DNA of 47,784 bases from an uncultured Anaerobiospirillum sp. (GCA_944390115.1 CALXOW010000106.1:1-47784); one strand, 5' to 3'; positions 10,825 through 22,986 are shown, counted from the first letter of the stretch. Notes: a model not told the origin generated them from the sequence alone. Numbers and translations: made by a program.

Positions 10825-12846
10825 TTATTGAAAGTCAGGCACAACGTTTTGGCCGGAAAAGGCGTACTCATCGTGGAAAAGCAAACGCTGCAAGTCGTGG
10901 GCTGACGCTACGTCCATCACCGCCTGGTAGAGCTTACTATCAAAGTGCGCACTGTAGTTTTGATCGTTTAAGCGCTGCAGCTCCTTTCTTACCTTATGGA
11001 GCGCCGTGGCGTCAGTGGTGAGATAGGTGACGCCCATCGCAAGATAGAACGGCAAGAGCTCAATGCGCATAGCAAAGCGTCCGGCCACGCCGACGGTTAC
11101 GCCCTCAGAATGCGCCGCCTTGCAGGCAATGGCGATCATCTTAGCAAGCGCCGGGGTGAAGTAGTCCTCTGGTGGACGCGGGGCGGCCGCGTACTCAGCA
11201 AGGCTGCTGGTACCAATTAAGAACATCTCGCCAAATGCAGCAAAGGCGCGCGCCGACAGGACCGCCGCCGGGGTCTCAATCATCAGGCCCACGTGCGCGG
11301 TGCCAATCTCCTTACCTTGGGCTAAGAGCTCATCGATACTCTCGGCCAAGAGATTGTTTAAGGCCTTAGCCTCGCTGCAGCGGGTAATCAGCGGGAATAC
11401 GATGTTGATATCCCGCCCCACTGACGCCAAGAGCAAAGCTTTGAGCTCCTTTTTCAAGAGCACCGAGCCGACCTGAGCGCCGTATTTGCGCAGCGGGCCG
11501 CGCTCGTCCATCTCTAAGGTGAAGAGCGGCTTTTTATCGCCCACAAAGTCAAAGGTGCGTGCGGTAAGCGGGGCCCCTTTCGGGACTTGATTGAAGACCT
11601 CAGCAAAGGTCTGCGTCATCTCCTCGATGCTCGGCTCGTGGTGGTAGTTCAAGAACAAGAACTCCGAGCGCAGCAGGCCTAAGCCGTGATGCAGGTAGCG
11701 GGCAAAGTGGGTCAGGCTACTGACCGGGCCCATGGCGCCCATCGATCCTGCCACCGTCATGCCGCAATCATTGTCATCGGCGTCGTCGCTATCTTCAAAG
11801 CGTCCTTGCGAGGCAATGAAGGCGCGAGCAGCGTCCTTAGGCGGCTCAACCAGAATCGAGCCGCGCGTTGCATCCACTAAGATGTGCTCGCCATTGGAGA
11901 TAGTCAAAGCGCCCTTAACCCCATAAATAGCGGGGATACACAGGTCGCGCAGCACGGTCGCCAGATGCCCTGAGGCCTCACCGCCTTCGAGCACCACCGC
12001 CCGCACCAGCTCCGTGTGCAAGGAGAGGAAGCTTGCCGGCGTCAAATCTGCGGCAATGATGACGCTGGGCTCTGAGAGCTGCGGCATATCGTCGGCCGCG
12101 AGACGATTGTGGTTAATCGTGCTAATGAAATCGCGCATCAAGAGGTTGAGCTCATGGGCGACCACCTGCATATCATCGGCATCATCGGCAACGTGCACCG
12201 CCACTTGCGCCGCCTGCGCTGCCAACACCTCAGGGTTGATCGCGCCCATATGCTCAGGCGTGACCTTCAAGGAGCGCAGGCGCACATCCGCTACCGGCAG
12301 CTCGCGCAAGGTTCCCGCCTCTTGGATGGCGGCATAAGCGTCACAGGCTGCGCACTCGCCCTCGGGCGCGCAAGCCGCAGGAGCTTGCGCAGGAGCTTGT
12401 GCCCCGCCCGCAGCGTGCCCCCCGGCAGCCGCTGGATCAGCGCCCACCCCTGGAGCTGCGCCCGCCCCTTCCTGCCTTTTAGGCTCGAGCTCGACGGTAG
12501 GATGCGACAGACGCGCAATCTTGGGCAAGAGCACCGCTTGCGCCGCCTCGGCCGCCGACTTGCCCAGCTCAATCTGCAATTCAATCGCGCGGGTATTGTC
12601 GGCGTTGGTGATGTAGGCCGCGACCGCACCAAAGAGGTCACGCACTTTATCAGGTACCGTGCCTGACATAGCGTTATTGAGCTTAGAGGCAAACTCGCGG
12701 CTTACCCGCCGGTATTTGGCGATTTCCTCGCCGGGGTTGAGCCCTTGGCCTACCTCGGGCACATCTTCTAGCGTGCGTGGAATAATCAGGAAGGCACGAC
12801 CTTCACTGACGCCTTCTGACACCGTAATGCCTGATAAGGAATACAT
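10825..12846 (-). CDS. ptsI: Degenerate PTS Enzyme I-like protein
   Basis: Homolog of phosphoenolpyruvate-protein phosphotransferase, 673 residues against about 575 usual. Retained: MYSLSGITVSEG at the N-terminus, ADLTPA, the phospho-His position (His294, eleven residues before PAI as in E. coli), RSEF (Arg393), RTFDF.GDK (Arg430) and ETPAA (Glu524). Changed: the GTND motif reads GTSS (547-548), losing the Asp that binds magnesium, and the catalytic Cys in GMCGE is Ala588 (GVAGR). The residues after His294 (LAT rather than TSI) also depart from the family signature. An Ala/Pro/Gly-rich insertion near residues 122-170 in the HPr-binding half ends with a CxxxxxCxxC cluster. A strong aggaggg site precedes the ATG. 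PEP-dependent activity is doubtful; a repurposed or decaying protein is likely. Confidence 0.85.
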   Translation of the reverse strand: MYSLSGITVSEGVSEGRAFLIIPRTLEDVPEVGQGLNPGEEIAKYRRVSREFASKLNNAMSGTVPDKVRDLFGAVAAYITNADNTRAIELQIELGKSAAEAAQAVLLPKIARLSHPTVELEPKRQEGAGAAPGVGADPAAAGGHAAGGAQAPAQAPAACAPEGECAACDAYAAIQEAGTLRELPVADVRLRSLKVTPEHMGAINPEVLAAQAAQVAVHVADDADDMQVVAHELNLLMRDFISTINHNRLAADDMPQLSEPSVIIAADLTPASFLSLHTELVRAVVLEGGEASGHLATVLRDLCIPAIYGVKGALTISNGEHILVDATRGSILVEPPKDAARAFIASQGRFEDSDDADDNDCGMTVAGSMGAMGPVSSLTHFARYLHHGLGLLRSEFLFLNYHHEPSIEEMTQTFAEVFNQVPKGAPLTARTFDFVGDKKPLFTLEMDERGPLRKYGAQVGSVLLKKELKALLLASVGRDINIVFPLITRCSEAKALNNLLAESIDELLAQGKEIGTAHVGLMIETPAAVLSARAFAAFGEMFLIGTSSLAEYAAAPRPPEDYFTPALAKMIAIACKAAHSEGVTVGVAGRFAMRIELLPFYLAMGVTYLTTDATALHKVRKELQRLNDQNYSAHFDSKLYQAVMDVASAHDLQRLLFHDEYAFSGQNVVPDFQ

Positions 12847-12900
12847 GACGCCCTCCTAAATATAAGTCACACTAACTATGACGCAACTGCCGACCTAGGC

Positions 12901-13020
12901 CGCTGCCGCCTTACCTGCGTTCGGCTAACGCGCCGCCGACTTACCAGCGTTCGGCTAACGCGCTGCCGCCTTACCTGCGTTCGGCTAACGCGCTGCCGAC
13001 CTGCCTGCGTTCGGCTGACC
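12901..13020. repeat. Four 30-bp tandem repeats between cysZ and ptsI
   Basis: Four head-to-tail 30-bp units (12901, 12931, 12961, 12991), each containing a tgcgttcggct-like core with small differences. There are no spacers between units. They fill the interval that holds cysK and ptsH in E. coli. Confidence 0.9.
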
Positions 13021-13052
13021 CGCTAATAGCCCTACTCTTGTCCTACTCTACC

Positions 13053-13868
13053 CTACTGCTGGAGGGTTGGGTTGTTGTTAGGATTGCGCAGGGCGCTATC
13101 TAAGGTGTAGCGCTTGCGCAGCTCTACGTAGTACTTGGTACCGGCACATACCGCAGCTGGTGGAATCAGTAAGTTTAAGACTGGGACGGTCATGGCCAGG
13201 GCAATCACAGCGCCAAAGGCAAAGGTGCACAGGCGGTTCATGCTCAGATCGTGGCGCATATCCGCAAATGGAATCTTGTGATTGTCGTACGGATAGTCGC
13301 AGTACTGCACCGACATCATCCAGGCGGCAAGCAAGAACCAGCAAATTGGGGCTACCACATTGACCACTGGAATCAAGGTGATAATGAGGCAAACCAAGAC
13401 GCGTGGCAGATAAAAGCCGAGCTTTTGCAACTCACGCTTTAAGATACGTGGAATGTCCTTGATAATCGCCGCAATGCCGTCATCGGACATAGCCGCAAAA
13501 GGAGCCCCGCGTACCAAGCCTTCGGCCTTTTCAGCCAAAATGCCGTAGAACGGGGAGGCAATGATCGTGGCTACGGTCGAGAAGATGTAGCAGAAAACAA
13601 AGCCCACGGTGCAAAAGAGGATAAACCACAGAATATAGCTGACAAAGGACAGCCACTCGGGCAGGACATTGAGGTAATCGCTCAAGAGCGCCTTAATGGA
13701 GGTAAAGACAAAGTAGCCACCGGTGGTGAGCACTACGATGTTGATCAGAATGGGAATAATGACAAACATGCGGCATTGCGGCGATAACGCCAGCTTCAAG
13801 CCGCTGCCTAAATAGCCAATCGCCTCAAAGACGCTGAGTTCTTGGTTGGTACTGTCTTTGATCATCAT
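13053..13868 (-). CDS. cysZ: Sulfate transporter CysZ (EI24 family)
   Basis: Inner-membrane protein that brings sulfate into the cell for cysteine synthesis. The 271 residues align throughout with E. coli CysZ (253), including FSTVATIIASPFYGILAEK, IKDIPRILKRELQKLGFYLPR and VQYCDYPYDNHKIPFADM. Four or more hydrophobic membrane segments are visible. The start is one of two adjacent ATGs preceded by aggga. It is divergent from zipA as in E. coli, but the adjacent cysK is missing here. Confidence 0.94.
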   Translation of the reverse strand: MMIKDSTNQELSVFEAIGYLGSGLKLALSPQCRMFVIIPILINIVVLTTGGYFVFTSIKALLSDYLNVLPEWLSFVSYILWFILFCTVGFVFCYIFSTVATIIASPFYGILAEKAEGLVRGAPFAAMSDDGIAAIIKDIPRILKRELQKLGFYLPRVLVCLIITLIPVVNVVAPICWFLLAAWMMSVQYCDYPYDNHKIPFADMRHDLSMNRLCTFAFGAVIALAMTVPVLNLLIPPAAVCAGTKYYVELRKRYTLDSALRNPNNNPTLQQ

Positions 13869-13969
13869 AAATCCCTAATAAAGTCGGAAAAGTCCCACCC
13901 CCATCTTAGCCCAAAAGGTCAGGCCGTGCGCAATCGCGGGATGCAAAAGCTTTAGCCCCAGCGTTCACG

Positions 13970-13975
13970 TATAAT
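13970..13975 (+). promoter_or_regulatory. -10 element candidate for zipA
   Basis: A perfect TATAAT lies 31 bases upstream of the zipA ATG in the cysZ-zipA divergent region. No good -35 is at normal spacing. Confidence 0.4.
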
Positions 13976-14006
13976 GGGGGCAGTTTGTGCCGTAAGGAAG
14001 GTTGCA

Positions 14007-14891
14007 ATGTTTGACCCCAGCTCTATTATCCTGTTTGTAGGCGCCGCCTGTATTCTCGCCTTCATCATTCATGGCCTGTGGTTTTCAGATCGCCCTAAGA
14101 ATCGCAAGCTAGAAAAAGACAACGAGCGCGACCAAGAGCTCAGCAAGGCGCGCCAAGTAGGCAAGGTGCGCATTGTCTCTTCAGACTTAGGCAGCAGCGA
14201 CGGTCAAGACAGCGAGAGCATCAAAATCTCCAAAGAGAGCAGCACGCACCAAGCCGGGAGCAAGACCAAGGTGCGCGTCTCGGTGCGCGTGCCAGAGAGC
14301 GCTGACAACTTTGGCATTGAGGATGTCCAAAACAACGCCAGTATCGCGGTCAATCCGCAGCGTCCTAACAGCAGCCTCTCGGTCCAGCCGCAAATTTATG
14401 AACCGCAAAGCAGCGTGCCTAATTATCCTGATGCCGATGAGTTCAAGCCCGACCGCGATGTCTATGAGATTATCTTAGCTGCGGACAAGGAGCGTCCATA
14501 CTTAGGCGCGGACATTGAAGCCCTGTGCGCCCAGTACGGCTTTATCCAAGGCTATATCCAGGATAACTTCAAGATTTACTTCGTTTACGAGAACGCCACC
14601 ACCAAGGACAACGAGGTGTTTCGCATCTGCTCGATGGAGTACCCTTATTACTTCCCAGATAATATGCAAAACTTCTCGACCTCGTCGATTGCTCTCTATA
14701 TGAGGCTGCCGCAGCGCGGCAAGGGCTTTGCCTACTTCAAGGCTCTGCGTATGGCCAGTGAGATCTTTATCGATCAATTAGGTGGCGTGATGGAAGATCA
14801 ACACCGCATGCCACTCTCAGCTGAGGCCCTAGACCAAATGGCCTTAGAGCTCCAGCGCTACGACGGTGGCCGCACCGCCCTCAACCAATAA
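14007..14891 (+). CDS. zipA: Cell division protein ZipA
   Basis: Membrane anchor for FtsZ at the division septum. The 294-residue protein starts MFDPSSIILFVGAACILAFI, a membrane segment facing a short periplasmic N-terminus. A charged, Ser/Lys/Asp-rich and then Pro/Asn-rich linker follows (about 35-150). The C-terminal FtsZ-binding domain has VYEIILAAD near residue 150, then MEYPYYFPDNM and SIALYMRLPQ. ATG 14007 is preferred over the upstream in-frame start because of the aaggaagg site before it. ligA lies downstream, as in E. coli, but after an unusually long 551-base gap. Confidence 0.93.
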   Translation: MFDPSSIILFVGAACILAFIIHGLWFSDRPKNRKLEKDNERDQELSKARQVGKVRIVSSDLGSSDGQDSESIKISKESSTHQAGSKTKVRVSVRVPESADNFGIEDVQNNASIAVNPQRPNSSLSVQPQIYEPQSSVPNYPDADEFKPDRDVYEIILAADKERPYLGADIEALCAQYGFIQGYIQDNFKIYFVYENATTKDNEVFRICSMEYPYYFPDNMQNFSTSSIALYMRLPQRGKGFAYFKALRMASEIFIDQLGGVMEDQHRMPLSAEALDQMALELQRYDGGRTALNQ

Positions 14892-17599
<2,708 letters not shown>

Positions 17600-17610
17600 G
17601 GCAAGCCGCT

Positions 17611-18630
17611 ATGCAATTAATGCAATTGCGCTACTTTATCGCGATCGTCGATAAGCACAGCTTCACCGAAGCCGCGCGCGAGTGCTTCGTGACCCAACCG
17701 AATCTCTCGCAGCACATGCGCGCCTTAGAAAAGGAGCTGCAAGTACCACTCTTTATCCGCCGGGGGCGCTCCTTTGAGGTGACGCCAGCGGGCAAGCTCT
17801 TGTATCAGCGCGCCTTGCAGATTATCCATGAAGTGGACAATCTAGTGGTGCAGGTGCAGCGCGTCAACCGCAACCTCGGCTCGACCCTGCGCCTGGGGCT
17901 GCTCTCGTCAATGGATAGGGGCGACCTGCCGCAGATCCTCACCGAGCAAGTGTTAAATCGCACGGGCCTGGAGCTCGAGCTCTTTTATGGCAGCCACGAT
18001 GAGCTCTACGATCTCTTTGGCAATGGCAGCATCAACGCCTTTATCTCCGATGAGCGCCGCCTAGCTAACTCGCAATCCTTGCGCAAGGTCAGCCTGTTCT
18101 CGACCAAGCTACAAGTAGAGTTGCCAAAGAGCCTGGAGCTCAGCCCCGAAGAGCGCCAAAAGCCCAAGCTCGACCTAGGGGCCTTGCACGGCACCACCTT
18201 GCTCTTAGCCTGCGAGCCCGAGCACTTTGATGATGAGTGCCATGCGCTCGAGCAATTGCTGCACTTAGAGAAGATTGGTGGCAGCTATCAGCACGTGCCG
18301 TCATTAAGTGAAGGGCGACGCCTGTTGCAACAAGGCTTGGAGGCGGCACTCTTAGTTGACAAGTCCCTGCTCAAGGGCGCCCACGAGACTCCCGCCAAGC
18401 TCACCCGCTATGAGCTCACCAACCAAGGGCGCCCGATTAAGCGCCACTTATGCTGCTACGCCCGCAAAAATCTGGGCATGGCCGAGCTCGACGAGCTGTG
18501 CACCATCATCTTGGAGTTAGGCGCTAAGCAAGAGCTGCTCATCGCGCAACGCGAGCAGCGCTCCTACGACTACGAGCATCAAGAGCCAAGTCCGGAGCCG
18601 AGCTTCACCGAGCACTCCATCCCGCTTTAG
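17611..18630 (+). CDS. LysR-family transcriptional regulator
   Basis: A 339-residue DNA-binding regulator. Residues 1-60 form the LysR winged helix-turn-helix (LRYFIAIVDKHSFTEAARE, then TQPNLSQHMRALEKEL). A linker helix and an effector-binding domain of the periplasmic-protein fold follow (about 90-300), and then a Glu/Pro-rich tail. It starts 11 bases after the ligA stop, so it is probably co-transcribed. Effector and targets cannot be read from sequence; the hydrogen-peroxide sensing Cys pattern of OxyR is not evident. Confidence 0.88.
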   Translation: MQLMQLRYFIAIVDKHSFTEAARECFVTQPNLSQHMRALEKELQVPLFIRRGRSFEVTPAGKLLYQRALQIIHEVDNLVVQVQRVNRNLGSTLRLGLLSSMDRGDLPQILTEQVLNRTGLELELFYGSHDELYDLFGNGSINAFISDERRLANSQSLRKVSLFSTKLQVELPKSLELSPEERQKPKLDLGALHGTTLLLACEPEHFDDECHALEQLLHLEKIGGSYQHVPSLSEGRRLLQQGLEAALLVDKSLLKGAHETPAKLTRYELTNQGRPIKRHLCCYARKNLGMAELDELCTIILELGAKQELLIAQREQRSYDYEHQEPSPEPSFTEHSIPL

Positions 18631-18719
18631 GAGAAGCCTCTACGCCCGCTTGAGGATAAGACTCTGCTTCCGCTTGAGGAGAAGCCCCTGCTTGAGCATT
18701 CACTTCCGCTCAAGACGCG

Positions 18720-18751
18720 CCAGCCCGGTACCTGCGAAGGTACCGGGCTGG
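18720..18751. terminator. Strong hairpin between convergent lysR-type gene and mltD
   Basis: A perfect 13-bp stem (ccagcccggtacc and its complement) with loop tgcgaa lies in the gap between converging genes. It lacks a strong T-run, so it may act as a weak bidirectional terminator or an mRNA 3' end. Confidence 0.55.
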
Positions 18752-18811
18752 TCGTTATATGGCAGGTAGCCTGGTTGGGCTCCAGCCGGAGTTAAGCTTC
18801 TCAGCTGTGGC

Positions 18812-20008
18812 CTAATTCAGGGCTACGTCCTGGGTCTGGCCGCGCGTAATGCTGGTGGCATTAGGGTCGATCGGCTGGCGCGTCGAGGAGCTTGGTTGCT
18901 CGGCTAGCTGAGTTTGACCCTTAGGCTGCATCATAGCGATGGCAGTCTCAAGCTTGAGCACATTCTCAACTGGGACTAACAGACCGTGGTCCTTATTGGT
19001 CTTTAAGGAGTCGGTGAGGTAACCGGCATTGAGGTGCTTTAAGGTCTCAATGTCGACGCCCGTGATTTTTGCCACTTCCTTCATCGAGGTGACCGAGCCT
19101 GCGACCTCAACGCGCTTAAAGGCGGCGTGATCTGGGACCTCGGGGTGCTCTACCCCATAGGCCTCAGGGTGGTGCAGGATGTCGGCATAGCAGCGGACGC
19201 GAGCTAAGTAAGTACGCGCGGTCTTGGTCAGCGGAATGGTGCGCGCATTGATCTTAGTGACGCCAGCGGCCTTAGCGCGGCGAATCGACTTCTTAACGCC
19301 GAACTCACCTTGGTTGTAGGCGACAAAGGCCAGCTCCCAATCCTTATCTAAAGCCTGATAAAGGTGCTCTAAGTAGGTCAGCGAAGCCTCGGTCGAAGCG
19401 ATGAAGTCATAGAACTCATCGTAGCTGGAGGTCACAGTAAGACCAAAGCTCTTACCGGTGCGGCGGGTGAACTGCCATGGGCCGTGGGCATTGGCATGCG
19501 ACTTGGCGCGCAGCTTAAAGCCACTCTCGACCAAAGGAATGGCCGCCAGTTCGGCCGGCAGATCGCGCTTTTTCAGCTCGGAGAGCAGATAGTGCATGAA
19601 GTACTTACCGCGCTCCATATGCGACTCAAAGGAACGCGCTAAGATCTTAGCTTCCTTTTTCTCGGAGGCACTAAGCTTGATCTTGAGCTTAAAGCGGCTG
19701 TCATTGAACAGATCACTCTCCCACAGGGAGCCGTACTTTTCGTTAGGGTTGTACAAGACCGCGCCACTCTCATTCTTCACGACATTAGCTGCCGCAATCT
19801 TGAGCGTAGCCGCATCCTTCTTACCCTCACTTGAGGCTGTCTCAGCTGACGACGCAGCATTCTCAGCAGGAGCTGCGTCTTGCGACTTAGCTACTCCCAC
19901 TGAATCCGCATAGACCCGCTTGCCATTGTTGTTTTCACTCGAGCAGCCGGTCAGTAATGCCAGAGAGGCAAGGATCGAACAGAAAAAGACGGTATAAGCT
20001 TTCTTCAT
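18812..20008 (-). CDS. mltD: Membrane-bound lytic murein transglycosylase D
   Basis: Outer-membrane lipoprotein that cleaves peptidoglycan glycan chains. The start MKKAYTVFFC gives a lipoprotein signal with lipobox LLTGC; in-frame starts at 20017 and 20029 are possible. An Ala/Ser-rich segment precedes the SLT domain, which has the catalytic Glu in IPLVESGFK, the GPWQF motif and AYNQGEFGV. A single degenerate LysM-like segment (VTSMKEVAKITGVDIETLKHLN) is at the C-terminus. At about 398 residues it is shorter than E. coli MltD (452). Placement near rnhA/dnaQ matches E. coli. Confidence 0.92.
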   Translation of the reverse strand: MKKAYTVFFCSILASLALLTGCSSENNNGKRVYADSVGVAKSQDAAPAENAASSAETASSEGKKDAATLKIAAANVVKNESGAVLYNPNEKYGSLWESDLFNDSRFKLKIKLSASEKKEAKILARSFESHMERGKYFMHYLLSELKKRDLPAELAAIPLVESGFKLRAKSHANAHGPWQFTRRTGKSFGLTVTSSYDEFYDFIASTEASLTYLEHLYQALDKDWELAFVAYNQGEFGVKKSIRRAKAAGVTKINARTIPLTKTARTYLARVRCYADILHHPEAYGVEHPEVPDHAAFKRVEVAGSVTSMKEVAKITGVDIETLKHLNAGYLTDSLKTNKDHGLLVPVENVLKLETAIAMMQPKGQTQLAEQPSSSTRQPIDPNATSITRGQTQDVALN

Positions 20009-20517
20009 GAGTCCCATATATTTGGCCAAAGCCCTACCAAGTCACAGCACGTTGACACGCGATAAGTTTTTTTTGCCAAATTTGGCAACTTATCACAGGA
20101 GGCTCAGTCCAAGAGACAACTTGCCACAGTTTTCTCTTAACACCGCGCTCCCTGCTCGTGTCGTCACGCCCTGCGGCCTGACTACTTTGCGAACACCTAA
20201 TGGCGTCAGCCTAAAAGGCCGGGCCCTTAGTCGCTGTCCCACAAAGCAAGGGAAGAAGAGGCAACATCCTTGTTGCCCCCGTTCTATAGCTGGGGCTATA
20301 GCAAAGGTAAAACTAAAAGTACTCTTAAGTCTAACGCGCGCCCTTAATTTGGGACTTGCGCTAGCTCAAGCTTTGTTAAGTAAAGTGCCTGCAGTGACAA
20401 CTATTTGCTAAAAATTTGAGCTTGGGCAAAACTTAAGTCGTACCATGCACCAGAGCGGTGCAAAAATAAGCTATTCCCCAATTACTGCAAAACCAGCTGT
20501 TACTGCCAATCCTGCTG
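20009..20517. other. Intergenic region between mltD and rnhA
   Basis: About 510 bases with no supportable gene; E. coli has gloB and yafS here. The open frames lack ribosome sites and family features. An 11-base word, ctgttactgca, recurs around 20500-20525. No terminator of good quality is visible after rnhA. Confidence 0.4.
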
Positions 20518-21000
20518 TTACTGCAAATGTGGGTCAGTGTCGTCGCGCTGCAACTCCTCAAGGGGTTGGCTCGCGGCGCTGCGGGCCAGACGGTCACACT
20601 CTTCATTTTCAGCGTGCCCGGCATGGCCTTTGACCCAATGCCAATGGATATCGTGGGCTGTAGTAAGCTCATCTAAAGCCTGCCACAGTTCAATATTTTT
20701 GACCGCTGCCCCTTGAGCAGTGCGCCAATTGCGGCGCTTCCACCCAGCAAGCCACGACTCAATACCTTGTTTGACGTATTGGCTGTCAGTGGTGAGCTGA
20801 ATCAGGCAGGGTTCAGTTAGACAACGCAGGGCTGCGATTACCGCAAGCAATTCCATGCGATTATTGGTGGTGTGACGATAGCCGCAAGAAAGCTTTTTCT
20901 CGTAGCTCTTATAGCGCATGACCACGCCGTAGCCACCAGGGCCAGGGTTGCCAAGGCAGGAGCCATCGGTGTAAACGAAAACCTCTTTCTTGGGAGCCAT
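20518..21000 (-). CDS. rnhA: Ribonuclease HI
   Basis: Degrades the RNA strand of RNA-DNA hybrids. The 160-residue protein (E. coli 155) has every catalytic residue: Asp in [16 protein letters not shown], Glu in [13 protein letters not shown], Asp in [10 protein letters not shown], His in WVKGHAGH and the final Asp in ECDRLA. ATG 21000 ([14 protein letters not shown]) has an aggaagg site; the frame continues 34 codons upstream without family similarity. It is divergent from dnaQ, the classic arrangement. Confidence 0.97.
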   Translation of the reverse strand: MAPKKEVFVYTDGSCLGNPGPGGYGVVMRYKSYEKKLSCGYRHTTNNRMELLAVIAALRCLTEPCLIQLTTDSQYVKQGIESWLAGWKRRNWRTAQGAAVKNIELWQALDELTTAHDIHWHWVKGHAGHAENEECDRLARSAASQPLEELQRDDTDPHLQ

Positions 21001-21157
21001 ATCCTTCCTAAAGTTAGCGCCGTAACTGTTTACGGCAACGTCCCAGTGACGGCAGCGCGAATAAGTCCGAGCGGACTTATATTTTAACGGCCGCAAGAGC
21101 ATGCAACTTTAGGGCAAAGCTTACCAAAAGCGCATATCTTTGCGGTTTATCCCGTAA

Positions 21158-21166
21158 ATTATAGCA
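21158..21166 (-). promoter_or_regulatory. Extended -10 promoter candidate for rnhA
   Basis: The minus strand reads TGCTATAAT, a perfect extended -10, about 155 bases upstream of the rnhA ATG within the 408-base rnhA-dnaQ divergent region. The dnaQ side is AT-rich around 21240-21320, but I see no clear promoter pair there. Confidence 0.5.
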
Positions 21167-21408
21167 AAAATGGTCCGCGACTAGTTCCAACTGCAAGGAA
21201 ATCTCAGCTCCTTTGCTAAGAAATCTCACCTACGGCCCCCATTATATCAAATATTATTTTTAAACTCTAACTAACTTGTCTGACAACATCCAACACCCGC
21301 ACCTGACTATTAATATCATTTCACGGCGCACTACCCCACGCTGCTGCTTGCGACCCAAGGAAGTTTGGTATTATGAGAGCCAATGCTGACCAAAATGGAG
21401 GGGCCGGG

Positions 21409-22338
21409 ATGAAACGCCAAGTTGCGCTCGATACGGAAACAACGGGCCGTGCCAATGATGGTACGACCACCGGAGATCACCGCATCATTGAAATTGGCTG
21501 TGTCGAGATTGTGGATCGCAAACTCACCGGGCGTGAGCTGCAAATCTACCTCGACCCCGAGCGCCCGGTTGATCCCGAGGCCACCCGCGTCCACGGTATG
21601 ACCTGGGATATGTTAAAGGGCAAGCCGCGCTTTCGCGATATTGCGCCGGTCTTTATCGACTTTATCCGGGGCGCGGAGCTGCTCATTCACAATGCCAAAT
21701 TCGATACCGCGTTCATGGATCGCGAATTTGCCCTAATGGGGCTACATGAGCGCACCACCGACATTTCTACGGTCACCGACACCGTCGCTCTGGCGCTCAA
21801 GCTCTTACCAGGCCACCAGGTCAACCTCGATAACCTCTGTAACTTAATGGGAGTTAGCAATAAGCACCGTACCAAGCACGGCGCTTTGCTCGACGCCCAG
21901 CTCTTAGCCGAAGTCTATCTAGCCATGACCGGCGGTCAGCGCGCCTTTGATCTGACGGTCGAGAACGCCCTAAGCGAAGGCCCCGCCTGGCAGCGCCCGC
22001 AAGGCTTAAAATTACCGGTGATGGGCGTGGAAACGGCCCGTCATGCGATGCATGTCCACACTATGTTGGGGCTCGCCCAAGGGGTTAAATTCAAGACCGA
22101 AGGCGAAACCGCAATGGCCGGTAGCGCCTGGGGCCCCGAGTACGACATGCCGTATTTAGCCAAAGGCAAGGAAGAGGATAAAAAGGCCTACAAGGCACGC
22201 CTGCAAGCGCAGCATGACGAGATGCTGGGTCAGCTGTTATCTGCCTCCGAGCAAGAGGCCTTAGAACAAGCGCTCGCCGCCGATGCCGCAGCCTACAAGG
22301 AATGGGAAGATCGCGTCTTAGGCCGCGCCCCTAAATAA
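21409..22338 (+). CDS. dnaQ: DNA polymerase III epsilon subunit (proofreading exonuclease)
   Basis: 3'-5' proofreading subunit of the replicative polymerase. The 309-residue protein has Exo I (ALDTETTG with Asp8 and Glu10), Exo II (HNAKFDTAFMDRE) and Exo III with HGALLDAQLLAEVYLAMTGGQ. A beta-clamp binding segment QRAFDL follows, and then a C-terminal tail that should bind the alpha subunit. It is longer than E. coli DnaQ (243) because the tail is extended and charged. ATG 21409 has a ggagg site; an upstream in-frame ATG at 21373 is less likely. Confidence 0.95.
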   Translation: MKRQVALDTETTGRANDGTTTGDHRIIEIGCVEIVDRKLTGRELQIYLDPERPVDPEATRVHGMTWDMLKGKPRFRDIAPVFIDFIRGAELLIHNAKFDTAFMDREFALMGLHERTTDISTVTDTVALALKLLPGHQVNLDNLCNLMGVSNKHRTKHGALLDAQLLAEVYLAMTGGQRAFDLTVENALSEGPAWQRPQGLKLPVMGVETARHAMHVHTMLGLAQGVKFKTEGETAMAGSAWGPEYDMPYLAKGKEEDKKAYKARLQAQHDEMLGQLLSASEQEALEQALAADAAAYKEWEDRVLGRAPK

Positions 22339-22383
22339 ACCCAACCAAAACACCAACAAGCACGTCACCCCAAGGAGATGCCC

Positions 22384-22986
22384 ATGGCACAGCTCAACTT
22401 TAATGTAATGGACGATTTAATCGAGTCCCGCCGCACCTTTGATAATTTCATTGCCGCCCCTAATACCCGCGAGGTCATCGAGGAGGCGATCACGATCATG
22501 GCCGAGTCGATTAAGAACGGCGGCCAAGTGATCTCGGCCGGTAACGGCGGCAGTATGTGCGACGCGATGCACTTTGCCGAGGAGTTAACCGGACGCTACC
22601 GCTTAAACCGCCCATCGCTGCCTGCCGTCTCGATCTGCGATCCGTGCCACATCACCTGCGTGGGCAATGACTACGGCTTTGACTTCATCTTCTCGCGTTT
22701 CTTAGAGGGCGTGGGCAAGAAGGGTGACGTGTTCTTAGGCATCTCGACCTCCGGCAACTCGCGCAACATCATCGAGGCCTGCCGCGTGTGCAAGGAGCGC
22801 CAGATGAAGAGCATTTGCCTCTTAGGCAAGGATGGCGGCAAGTTAAAGAATATGTGCGACCTGCCAATCATCGTGCCGCATGAGGGCTTTGCCGACCGCA
22901 TCCAGGAAGTGCACACCACCATCATCCACATCTTCATTCGCGGCTTAGAGGCCTTGCTCACCGCCGAGCAAATGGGCCAAGCCTAA
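22384..22986 (+). CDS. gmhA: Sedoheptulose-7-phosphate isomerase
   Basis: Converts sedoheptulose 7-phosphate to D-glycero-D-manno-heptose 7-phosphate, the first step of LPS core heptose synthesis. The 200 residues contain the SIS-domain motifs SAGNGGSMCDAMHFAEEL, GISTSGNSRN and the metal/catalytic QEVHTTIIH. E. coli GmhA is 192 residues. Two ATGs lie six bases apart; the second (22384) has better spacing to aaggag. It is 45 bases after dnaQ, so it may share its transcript. Confidence 0.95.
   Translation: MAQLNFNVMDDLIESRRTFDNFIAAPNTREVIEEAITIMAESIKNGGQVISAGNGGSMCDAMHFAEELTGRYRLNRPSLPAVSICDPCHITCVGNDYGFDFIFSRFLEGVGKKGDVFLGISTSGNSRNIIEACRVCKERQMKSICLLGKDGGKLKNMCDLPIIVPHEGFADRIQEVHTTIIHIFIRGLEALLTAEQMGQA

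Noticed and set aside
12109-12666. 185-codon open frame antisense to the ptsI-like gene
   Set aside because: Antisense to the Ala-rich insertion region; Arg/His-rich composition typical of a shadow frame.
12901-13020. Regular 30-bp repeats as a possible CRISPR array
   Set aside because: The units are directly adjacent with no spacers and no cas genes are nearby, so this is a tandem repeat.
20030-20517. Remnant of gloB/yafS between mltD and rnhA
   Set aside because: No frame in this gap shows metallo-beta-lactamase or methyltransferase motifs.
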